The notes beneath the pieces are model-generated. The model ran no database searches, was not told the origin of the DNA, and saw only the letters and a list, made by a program, of their open reading frames with translations. This document shows, piece by piece, positions 1-5,430 of a DNA stretch of 5,430 nt. The position numbers and the translations under genes were made by a program. Location: assembly GCA_016867615.1 (NCBI GenBank), contig VGJG01000150.1, positions 1 to 5,430 on the forward strand. Direction: 5' to 3'. Numbering within the stretch: the first letter of the stretch is position 1; the number at the start of each line of letters is the position of its first letter. The stretch is from Candidatus Aminicenantota bacterium. GTDB taxonomy: Bacteria > Acidobacteriota > Aminicenantia > Aminicenantales > JAFGAV01.

Positions 1-1069
1 CTTCGTTCCAGGGAAGCGTTTCCTCCCGTTTTTTTTTGAGCGCCGCCCGCCAGACCGCGGCGGTTTCCATGCACAAATAGAGGGGGATGCCCTCTCCCCC
101 CCTCCTCCTGACCTGCCGGGCGACGGTCCGCAACAGGCGGGCGCGCCGGGGCCGGAAATAACGGTCTTTTCCGTCCGGGCCCTGGACGAGCTCGGCGGCC
201 GTGAGCCGCGAACCCGGAAAGCGCTCCTCCAGACGGCGGATGACTCCCGGCGGAAAGCGCAGGGCGCCCAGGCTGATCCAGCGCACGCTTCCGGCCGGAA
301 CGGCGCGGAAGAGGTCGTCCACCACCCCCTCGTAGGCTTCTTCCCATCCCGGGAAATCCACCAGGGGGTCGAAATGAAAGCCCAGCCCATAGCCCCTCTT
401 CTGCAGGCGCGCGGCCGCCCGAATGCGCTCGCCGACCGGCGGGGCGCCGTGTTCTTCGGCCTCAGCCACCGCCGGGGCGTTGAGCGACCAGGAGACGACC
501 ACGTTCCCGGGCGGGTCGAGACCGAGAAGCTCCTCGACCGCAACCGTCTTGGTTTTCAGCTCGAAGACTGCGCCGGGCCGGCGCCTGAAGAAATCGATGT
601 AGGCGGCCGAAAGCCCCGTGAGCGGGTCGAGCGCCAGGGAATCGCCGAATTCCCCCGTTCCGACCCGCAGCCTCCGCCGGACTCCGGCGCGACGGACGAA
701 GCCCTCGAGCTCGGTCCACAGGCGGTCCAGGTTGCAGAAAACGGTGACGGGAGCGGCGGCCAGGTAGTCCTGGAGAAGACAGTAGCTGCAGTCCAGGGGA
801 CAGCCTCGGACCTGGTCGATGACGACGTACCCGCAGCCGATGACGCCGGGCGAGCAGGGGCAGGGCTTCACGAAGCGCCCCTTCTGCCGCGCGAGGAGCA
901 AGAGCTTTTTCCCCTCAGACACGGGGTCGGGAGAGGCCGAGACGATCTCCGCCGCCCGTAGGGGATCCTTCACGACTTCGACGGGCCTGTCGCCCAGACG
1001 GTCGAGGATGCGCCGCGCCAGGGGCTCTCCGAGGCAGCTCTCCTCCACCAGAACCTTATGCGGAAACAT
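1..1069 (-). CDS. SPL-superfamily radical SAM protein (spore photoproduct lyase-like), 3' end cut by window edge
   Basis: No stop is reached in 356 codons, so the C-terminus lies outside the window, although most of the family's usual length (about 340-360 residues) is present. The start is the ATG at 1069, preceded by a purine-rich RBS and overlapping the upstream gene's stop by 14 nt. The radical-SAM cluster motif CPLDCSYC gives C90, C94 and C97, which would bind the 4Fe-4S cluster that cleaves SAM. Further family signatures are GTGEFGDSL (137-145), LKTKT (171-175), WSLNAP (194-199), EHGAPP..ERI (206-216), WISLGALRF (264-272), GPDGKDRYF (297-305) and YLCMET (331-336). Extra cysteines C70, C72 and C79 precede the cluster. 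It is unlikely to be a true spore photoproduct lyase: the position aligning with the hydrogen-donor Cys is E140, and the second pathway Tyr is L98. The substrate is unknown; nucleic acid is plausible from superfamily and ParB-like neighbour. Family assignment is secure, function is not. Confidence 0.88.
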   Translation of the reverse strand, partial: MFPHKVLVEESCLGEPLARRILDRLGDRPVEVVKDPLRAAEIVSASPDPVSEGKKLLLLARQKGRFVKPCPCSPGVIGCGYVVIDQVRGCPLDCSYCLLQDYLAAAPVTVFCNLDRLWTELEGFVRRAGVRRRLRVGTGEFGDSLALDPLTGLSAAYIDFFRRRPGAVFELKTKTVAVEELLGLDPPGNVVVSWSLNAPAVAEAEEHGAPPVGERIRAAARLQKRGYGLGFHFDPLVDFPGWEEAYEGVVDDLFRAVPAGSVRWISLGALRFPPGVIRRLEERFPGSRLTAAELVQGPDGKDRYFRPRRARLLRTVARQVRRRGGEGIPLYLCMETAAVWRAALKKKREETLPWNE

Positions 1070-2033
1070 CGCCCTCCCCCTCTTCTTCCCCCAGGCGGAG
1101 GGCCGCCGAAAACTCTTTTGTATCGGAGGACCGGCCCATCTCACTCAAGACGGCCTGCAGCTCCCTCTTCGTGCGGAATCGGAACCTGACGGTCAGGCTG
1201 TCATCCTCGAAAAAAGGCGCGGGTTCGGCCGCCGCCCGGCGGGGCCACCCCGAACGCTTCAACAGGCCCTCGAATTCCTCCCGCCGTCGGGAGGCGGACG
1301 GGTATCTTCTCCTCTTCAGAGCAGCGCGCAGGAGATCGACCTTCTGTCCCGGGGTACGACGGGGAGCGTCCAGAGCCTCCCGGATGTCCCCGGCGGCCAA
1401 AACCTCGAGCGGCGACAGGCCCTCCCGCCGAGCGGCCGCCCAGAGGTCTTCGAGGATCTCGCGCTGCTTGTTGCGGCCGGCGCGGCGGAGGAGGGGCAGG
1501 AGGGCTTTTCTCTCTTCCGGCCCGAACCGCAGAAACGCGTCCAGGACGGAGATGTCAGCCAGTTCCCCGGACGCGGCGCGTTTGACCTCGGAGTCCATGG
1601 CAGCCGCCCGGAGCAGAACATCGAGGGTTTCGAACCGCCGGGAGAACCCCAGCAGGGGCAGAGTCTCTTCCTTGAGGCTTTCCCGGCTTGTTCCGAAACG
1701 CATGAGCCGGGAGACCGTTTCCGCTTTTTCCATGAGCGACAGCTCCCTCGAGGCCAGGTTCTCCATCACCGCCAGACGGAAACACTTCAAGTCGTCGGGC
1801 TCGTTCCTCAGCCAGGCTTTCATTCCGCGCAGCCCGAGTCGGCGGCAGGCCAGGACTCTTTTCCAGCCGGAGAGGAGAACGGGCTTCCCCTCCCGGACGA
1901 CAAAGAGGGGAGGCTGCACGAGCCCCACGGCCCCGATCGAAATGAGAAGCCGTTCCTCAGGAGGGAGGAAAGAGACGCGGAACCGCTCGTCCGCCAGGTC
2001 GAGGGTCAGGGGGTCGTAAGACGTAAGATCCAC
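1056..2033 (-). CDS. ParB/Srx-fold N-terminal domain protein (ParB-like), partner of the SPL-like gene
   Basis: This 325-residue protein starts at a GTG; an in-frame TAG lies four codons upstream (2045-2043) and no other start exists between. Residues about 10-105 resemble the ParB/Spo0J N-terminal domain: GLVQPPLFV (37-45), SGWKRVLACRRLG (55-67, the GxxRxxA box) and ENLASRELSLMEKA (91-104, the ENxxRxxL..xEKA box). Residues about 122-190 (LLGFSRR, then a helical stretch with SGELADISVLDAFLRF) look like a degenerate ParB/KorB helix-turn-helix region. The C-terminal part (about 195-325) is basic, with RRRYP near 240 and a short FFEDDSLTVRFRFRTKREL segment, unlike the ParB dimerisation domain. 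Canonical ParB binds parS DNA and CTP, but no parA is adjacent, so chromosome partition is unlikely. The 14-nt overlap with the downstream radical-SAM gene suggests a joint role, possibly DNA or nucleotide recognition. Domain call is good; function is unknown. Confidence 0.8.
   Translation of the reverse strand: MDLTSYDPLTLDLADERFRVSFLPPEERLLISIGAVGLVQPPLFVVREGKPVLLSGWKRVLACRRLGLRGMKAWLRNEPDDLKCFRLAVMENLASRELSLMEKAETVSRLMRFGTSRESLKEETLPLLGFSRRFETLDVLLRAAAMDSEVKRAASGELADISVLDAFLRFGPEERKALLPLLRRAGRNKQREILEDLWAAARREGLSPLEVLAAGDIREALDAPRRTPGQKVDLLRAALKRRRYPSASRRREEFEGLLKRSGWPRRAAAEPAPFFEDDSLTVRFRFRTKRELQAVLSEMGRSSDTKEFSAALRLGEEEGEGDVSA
1072..1080 (-). promoter_or_regulatory. Ribosome binding site of the SPL-like gene, inside the parB-like gene
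   Basis: The minus strand reads GGGGGAGGG followed by CG and the ATG at 1069. It is a G-rich Shine-Dalgarno-like tract lying within the last codons of the parB-like gene (encoding the Glu/Gly-rich tail). It supports the 1069 start and implies that ribosomes ending on the upstream gene re-initiate here. Confidence 0.55.
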
Positions 2034-2105
2034 CCGTCCATTCTATGAGGGAAGAGCAGCCGGGCGCAACAGGCGCGCCCCGTCCGCTCCGGAATCCGGG
2101 AGTCC
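2034..2105 (-). promoter_or_regulatory. Intergenic spacer with a possible promoter for the parB-like/SPL-like cassette
   Basis: This 72-nt gap is the only non-coding stretch inside the block. On the minus strand TAGAAT (2045-2040, five of six matches to TATAAT) follows TTGCGC (2069-2064, three of six to TTGACA) by 18 nt. The GTG start lies only 6 nt past the -10-like box, so a transcript from it would be nearly leaderless; the GTG also lacks a strong Shine-Dalgarno. A 6-bp inverted repeat (GGGCGC at 2062-2067 and GCGCCC at 2075-2080) lies in the same gap without a T-tract. This is a weak prediction from pattern alone; read-through from larE is equally possible. Confidence 0.3.
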
Positions 2106-2951
2106 TCAGCCCCGTATCTTCAACGCGTCATTCAAGCTGCCCGTCCGGTAGCCCTCCAGGTCCAGGGCGACGTAAAGATAGCCGAGGTCCTTCAAACGGC
2201 GGACGACCTTCGTCCTGACGCCCTCCTCCATCAACCGGCCGAAATCGCCGGGGTCGCATTCGACACGGGCCACGTCCCCGTGGTGCCGGAGGCGGACTTG
2301 CTTCAGCCCCAATCCCCGGAGAAACTCCTCGGCCTCGCCCACGCGGCGCAGGTTCTCGGAATCGATGGCCGTATGATAGGGAAAGCGCGAGGCCAGACAG
2401 GCCATGGCCGGCTTGTCCCAGACCGCAAGGCCCAGGGCCCGGGACAGCCCGCGGATCTCGGCCTTGGTCAGCCGGGCTTCCTGGAGGGGAGAGCGAACGC
2501 CGAGCTCCCGGGCGGCGCGCGACCCCGGACGGTAATCCTCCAGGTCGTCGAGGTTCTGTCCGTCGACGACGAAGGGGATGTTTTCCCGGGCGGCGATGTC
2601 GCGCAGCGTCCGGAAGAGCTCCTGCTTGCAATGGTAGCAACGGTCCGGCGTGTTGGAGGCGAATGCGGGGTTGTCCATCTCCCGCGTATGCACGAGGACG
2701 CAGCGCACGCCCCACTCCCCCGCCGTCTGCAGCGCCGCATCGACCTCCCGGCGGGGATAGGTCTCCGAGGAAGCCACGACCGCCAGCACCCTTTCCGGCC
2801 CCAAGGCCTGGAGTGAGGTCTTGAGCAGGAGGGAGGAGTCCGTGCCCCCGGAAAAGGCGACGAGAACGCATCCCATGTCCTTGAGGAGCGCCCTCAAGGC
2901 TTCGTCCTTGGCCGCGAGCGCGGGGCTGATCGTATCGCCGCGGCCGCTCAT
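2106..2951 (-). CDS. larE: LarE-type ATP-dependent sacrificial sulfur transferase (PP-loop family)
   Basis: The 281-residue product matches the usual LarE length (about 270-280). The chosen ATG at 2951 overlaps the ispG stop as ATGA and follows a GAGAGGGG tract; the frame stays open further upstream, but that region lies inside ispG. Motifs in order: PP-loop SGGTDS (34-39) for ATP, the DRCYHCKQELF segment with C105/C108, DGQNLDDLEDYRPG (130-143), and KPAMACLASRFPY (180-192), where C185 is the likely sacrificial cysteine. In characterised LarE this cysteine gives its sulfur to the pyridinium-dicarboxylate precursor of the nickel-pincer cofactor of lactate racemase and becomes dehydroalanine. 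LarB, which makes the precursor, and LarC, which inserts nickel, are not in the window. It may therefore serve another sulfur-transfer reaction, and placement beside an Fe-S enzyme gene may be fortuitous. Family membership is firm; the physiological substrate is inferred. Confidence 0.9.
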   Translation of the reverse strand: MSGRGDTISPALAAKDEALRALLKDMGCVLVAFSGGTDSSLLLKTSLQALGPERVLAVVASSETYPRREVDAALQTAGEWGVRCVLVHTREMDNPAFASNTPDRCYHCKQELFRTLRDIAARENIPFVVDGQNLDDLEDYRPGSRAARELGVRSPLQEARLTKAEIRGLSRALGLAVWDKPAMACLASRFPYHTAIDSENLRRVGEAEEFLRGLGLKQVRLRHHGDVARVECDPGDFGRLMEEGVRTKVVRRLKDLGYLYVALDLEGYRTGSLNDALKIRG

Positions 2952-4057
2952 CGCCCCTCTCTTTCCATTTTCTCGGCCAGAGAGAAGGCTTCCTGGACGA
3001 AAACCTCCAGGGCTTCGGCGGCGGAGACCTGCTTCACCGGTACTCCCCTGCGAAAGATCACGGCCTTGTCCCGTCCGAAGGCCAGGCCGATGTCGGCCTC
3101 CCGGGCTTCCCCCGGACCGTTGACGGGACAGCCCATGACCGCGGCCACGAAAAAGGCGCTCAGACCGGAGAGCCGTCTCTCGACTTCCGCTGCCAGGGGG
3201 ATGAGATCGACCTCGCACCGGCCGCAGGTGGGGCAGGAAACGACCTCCGGGCCGCGCTCCCGCAGCTTCAGACTGGAGAGGATCCGGTAGGCGGCGCGGA
3301 CCTCCTCCTCGGGGGGAGCGGTCAGCGAAACCCTGACCGTGTCGGCCAACCCCTCGCGGAGGAGCAGGGCCAGGCCGACGGCGGATTTCACCGCCCCGGA
3401 CAGCAGCCCCCCCGCTTCCGTAATGCCGGCGTGGAAGGGATAGTCCACCCTGGAAGCCATGAGCCTGTAGGCCTCCAGGGTTCTCCCGACATCCGAAGCC
3501 TTGAGCGAAATCTTGACTTGCCCATGACCCAGGGACTCCAGGATGGAGACCTGACCGAGAGCGCTTTCCACCATGGCTTCGGCCGTAGCCCCTCCGTATT
3601 TTTCCAGAAGCCCCCTCTCCAGGGAACCCGCGTTGACGCCGACGCGGATAGGCGTCTTCCTTTCCCCCGCCGCCCGGACGACCTCCTCGACCTTGGACCG
3701 CGAGCCGATCGTGCCCGGGTTGAGGCGCAAACCGTCCACCCCCGCCCGGAGGGCCGTCAGGGCCAGGCGATGGTCAAAGTGAATGTCGGCCACGAGGGGC
3801 GTGTCGACCGCCTTCCTGACGGCCCGCAGCGCCTCGGCCGCCTCCTCGTCCGGAACGGCCAGGCGGACGATCTCGCAGCCGGCGCGCTCGAGGCTCCGGA
3901 CCTGAGCCGTCGTGGCCTCGGCATCCCGGGTGTCGGTCTTGGTCATGGACTGGACGGAAATGGGGGCTCCGCCCCCCACGGCCACCCGTCCCACCCGGAC
4001 CGGGCGCGTCGGCCGCCGCGGGAACTGCGGGCTCAGAACGGCCACAGGCTGCTCCAT
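2948..4057 (-). CDS. ispG: 4-hydroxy-3-methylbut-2-en-1-yl diphosphate synthase (IspG/GcpE)
   Basis: This cytosolic enzyme of the MEP pathway converts 2-C-methyl-D-erythritol 2,4-cyclodiphosphate to HMBPP by reductive ring opening on a 4Fe-4S cluster. The 369-residue length fits the short bacterial form. The N-terminal TIM-barrel part shows RRPTRPVRVG (14-23), GGAPISVQSMTKTDT (29-43), VADIHFD (89-95), LRLNPGTIG (110-118) and RVGVNAGSLE (138-147). The C-terminal cluster domain shows CPTCGRC (275-281) and MGCPVNGPGEA (308-318). C275, C278, C310 and E317 sit exactly five residues beyond the E. coli ligands C270, C273, C305 and E312, so the enzyme looks intact. The ATG at 4057 lies inside the 3' end of rseP (25-nt overlap) and gives the expected N-terminal length; the RBS is poor, so translational coupling is likely. 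Together with the probable dxr upstream it forms an isoprenoid operon. Confidence 0.97.
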   Translation of the reverse strand: MEQPVAVLSPQFPRRPTRPVRVGRVAVGGGAPISVQSMTKTDTRDAEATTAQVRSLERAGCEIVRLAVPDEEAAEALRAVRKAVDTPLVADIHFDHRLALTALRAGVDGLRLNPGTIGSRSKVEEVVRAAGERKTPIRVGVNAGSLERGLLEKYGGATAEAMVESALGQVSILESLGHGQVKISLKASDVGRTLEAYRLMASRVDYPFHAGITEAGGLLSGAVKSAVGLALLLREGLADTVRVSLTAPPEEEVRAAYRILSSLKLRERGPEVVSCPTCGRCEVDLIPLAAEVERRLSGLSAFFVAAVMGCPVNGPGEAREADIGLAFGRDKAVIFRRGVPVKQVSAAEALEVFVQEAFSLAEKMEREGR

Positions 4058-5385
4058 CCCCGGGGCAGGAACTTGACGATGTCGTTGAGGATGACGAACC
4101 CGATGATGAAGACGAAAATGAAGAACCCGACCTGCAGCCAGATCTTCCTCAGCCTGGGGCTGAAATCCCTGCGGAAGATGCCCTCCAGAGTCAGGACGAA
4201 AAGCTGGCCGCCGTCCAGGACGGGGATGGGGATGAGGTTGATGATTCCCAGCTGGAGGCTGAAAAACGCGATCCAGCCGATGAGCGCGCCCAAGCCCATG
4301 CGCAACGTCTCGCGGGAGATGCGGGCGATGGCGATCGGCCCGCCCAGTTGGTCGGTCGAAACCTCCCCCTTGAAAAGGCCGACCAGGAACCGCACCACCA
4401 GGGTCGTCAGCCGCAGGTTGTCCCGGACGCTCTGGACGACGGCGGGGAAGAAGGCGTATTTCTTCTCCACAGATTCGGCGGCCTGGAGCACGCCGATCTT
4501 CCCCACTTGGCCCTCTTTCCGGGGCGTGACGGACAGCAGGACGGTCCGCCCGTCGCGGGCGACCTCGAAGACCAGTGTCTTCTCCGGGCTGGCTTCGACG
4601 GTCTCGATAAAGGAATAAAAAAAGACGCCGGTCCCGTCGATGGACAGGACGATGTCCCGGGGCCGGAGGCCCCCCTTCTCCGCCGGCGAGCCGGGCAGGA
4701 CCGCCTGGATCTGGGTCAGGATCTTGCCGTAGAAGCCGGCATAACCCATCTCAAAGCGCGTCCGCTTCTCCGTGGTCAGCTTGACGGGCATCTCCCGCCC
4801 GTCGCGCAGGATGTCGATCGAGATCTCTTTCTCGGGCTGCGTCCCCACGGCCAGCTCGACGTCGGACCAGTCGGCCACGCGCCGTCCGTTGATGCGGAGC
4901 AGAGCGTCCTCGGGCTGAAGGCCGGACTTCTCGGCCGGTGAACCCGGCTCGACCCAGCCGATGACCGGCTTCTGCTCCTGATATAGGGGGACGCGGACGC
5001 CGGACATATTGATCCCAGCCAGGAAGACGACGGCCAGGATGATGTTCATCATCGCTCCGGCGGCGATGACCACGAATCTCTGCCAGCGCTTCTTGGCCAT
5101 GAAATCGTCCGGCTCCAGGGGCCGCCCGGGGTCGGTCAGCCCCTCGCCCAGGAATTTCACGTAACCCCCCATGAGCAGCAGGCTGACGCGGTAATCCGTG
5201 TGTCCGCGCTTGAATCCGAACAGCCTCCGGCCGAATCCCAGGGAAAAGACCTCGACGCGGATGCCCATGAGCCTGCCGGCCAGGAAATGCCCGAGCTCGT
5301 GGGCGAGGACGATGACCGAAAAGACGATGAGAAAGGCGATCAGGTACTGGGCATTGGACAGGACGGCGTTCAGGAAATTTGACAT
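4033..5385 (-). CDS. rseP: RIP metalloprotease RseP (site-2 protease) with two PDZ domains
   Basis: This inner-membrane zinc metalloprotease performs regulated intramembrane proteolysis, classically of anti-sigma factors and remnant signal peptides. The 450-residue length matches the two-PDZ RseP type. Visible parts are a first membrane segment (about 13-33) ending in the zinc motif HELGH (29-33), a beta-loop with SLGFG (48-52) and MGGYVKFLGE (72-81), a second membrane segment beginning GAMMN (110-114), PDZ1 (about 139-205, EPGSPAEKSGL) and PDZ2 (about 222-288, LPGSPAEKGGL). A third membrane segment (about 365-388) runs into NLIPIPVLDGG (383-393), whose D391 is the third zinc ligand, followed by a final membrane segment (about 417-434). 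All catalytic residues are present. The ATG at 5385 has a strong RBS. No sigma or anti-sigma gene lies in the window, so its substrate cannot be named. Confidence 0.97.
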   Translation of the reverse strand: MSNFLNAVLSNAQYLIAFLIVFSVIVLAHELGHFLAGRLMGIRVEVFSLGFGRRLFGFKRGHTDYRVSLLLMGGYVKFLGEGLTDPGRPLEPDDFMAKKRWQRFVVIAAGAMMNIILAVVFLAGINMSGVRVPLYQEQKPVIGWVEPGSPAEKSGLQPEDALLRINGRRVADWSDVELAVGTQPEKEISIDILRDGREMPVKLTTEKRTRFEMGYAGFYGKILTQIQAVLPGSPAEKGGLRPRDIVLSIDGTGVFFYSFIETVEASPEKTLVFEVARDGRTVLLSVTPRKEGQVGKIGVLQAAESVEKKYAFFPAVVQSVRDNLRLTTLVVRFLVGLFKGEVSTDQLGGPIAIARISRETLRMGLGALIGWIAFFSLQLGIINLIPIPVLDGGQLFVLTLEGIFRRDFSPRLRKIWLQVGFFIFVFIIGFVILNDIVKFLPRGWSSLWPF

Positions 5386-5389
5386 GGGT

Positions 5390-5396
5390 TCACCTT
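5390..5396 (-). promoter_or_regulatory. Ribosome binding site of rseP, overlapping the stop of the upstream frame
   Basis: The minus strand reads AAGGTGA, a full match to part of the anti-16S sequence, four bases before the rseP ATG. Its TGA is also the stop of the upstream frame, so termination of the preceding gene and initiation of rseP are physically linked. It fixes the rseP start. Confidence 0.75.
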
Positions 5397-5430
5397 CGGG
5401 GGATCCATTGCGCGGTCGCCCGGCGGGCGT
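5390..5430 (-). CDS. C-terminal tail of a gene upstream of rseP, probably dxr (partial)
   Basis: Only 12 sense codons and a TGA are visible, reading ARRATAQWIPRR before the stop. The frame ends 4 nt before the rseP ATG, within its Shine-Dalgarno. The basic and amphipathic tail fits the C-terminus of 1-deoxy-D-xylulose 5-phosphate reductoisomerase, which often ends in a 'WARR.A'-like helix, and dxr is the most common gene directly upstream of rseP and ispG in bacteria. Dxr catalyses the second MEP-pathway step, in the same pathway as IspG downstream. The call rests on gene order more than sequence; the other two minus frames are also open across this short stretch, so it may be a different gene. 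Confidence 0.45.
   Translation of the reverse strand, partial: ARRATAQWIPRR

Noticed and set aside
2031..2041. ATG at 2041 as start of the parB-like gene
   Set aside because: It is in a different frame from the ParB-like coding sequence and hits a TGA after about eleven codons; the GTG at 2033 is the only in-frame start after the upstream TAG.
819..2048. 409-codon plus-strand open frame opposite the parB-like and SPL-like genes
   Set aside because: It is antisense to two genes with clear domain motifs, its product is Pro/Gln/Arg/Gly-rich without recognisable motifs, and long antisense frames are expected in high-GC coding DNA.
2062..2080. Inverted repeat GGGCGC/GCGCCC as a terminator after larE
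   Set aside because: The stem is only 6 bp with a 7-nt loop and has no following T-run on the minus strand, so it is not a convincing intrinsic terminator.
2952..3218. N-terminal extension of the larE frame into ispG
   Set aside because: The frame is open upstream of 2951, but the translation is Arg/Gly-rich without LarE similarity and lies inside the conserved C-terminal domain of ispG. The ATGA overlap and family length support 2951.
3431..4618. 395-codon plus-strand open frame opposite ispG and rseP
   Set aside because: It lies fully antisense to two highly conserved genes, and its low-complexity translation shows no family motif; it is a codon-bias shadow.
4620..4960. Near-repeat of GSPAEK-coding DNA in rseP
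   Set aside because: It reflects the tandem PDZ domains normal for RseP, not a mobile or recently duplicated repeat.

Overview
This high-GC window carries one continuous block of genes, all on the minus strand, so transcription runs from high to low coordinates. In transcription order it reads: the last codons of a probable dxr (5430-5390, cut by the window edge), rseP (site-2 protease), ispG (isoprenoid synthesis), a larE-type sulfur transferase, a ParB-like protein, and a radical-SAM protein of the spore photoproduct lyase (SPL) superfamily that runs off the low-coordinate edge. The genes are packed tightly: a 4-nt gap (dxr/rseP), a 25-nt overlap (rseP/ispG), a 4-nt ATGA overlap (ispG/larE), a 72-nt gap (larE/parB-like) and a 14-nt overlap (parB-like/SPL-like). 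The only real intergenic space is 2034-2105.

The first half is conserved housekeeping. The dxr-rseP-ispG order occurs in many bacteria. RseP is an inner-membrane zinc protease with a tandem PDZ pair, and IspG is the 4Fe-4S enzyme of the MEP pathway, where Dxr also acts. LarE is a PP-loop ATP-dependent sulfur transferase with a probable sacrificial cysteine, but its usual partners LarB and LarC are not in the window.

The second half is less conventional. It is a two-gene cassette of a ParB/Srx-fold protein with altered CTP-binding motifs and an SPL-superfamily radical-SAM enzyme. That enzyme keeps the CX3CX2C cluster motif, but by alignment from memory it lacks the hydrogen-donor cysteine and one of the two tyrosines of true spore photoproduct lyase. 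The 14-nt overlap implies coupled translation and probably a joint function, which I cannot name. This is the part most likely to be undescribed biology.

The organism cannot be fixed from this window. High GC, an MEP pathway operon with RseP, and the SPL-like/ParB-like pair suggest a Gram-negative-type bacterium, perhaps a deltaproteobacterial, acidobacterial or Aminicenantes-like lineage (low confidence). I found no tRNA, rRNA, CRISPR array, insertion sequence or convincing terminator. Long plus-strand open frames opposite these genes are shadows of high-GC coding sequence.
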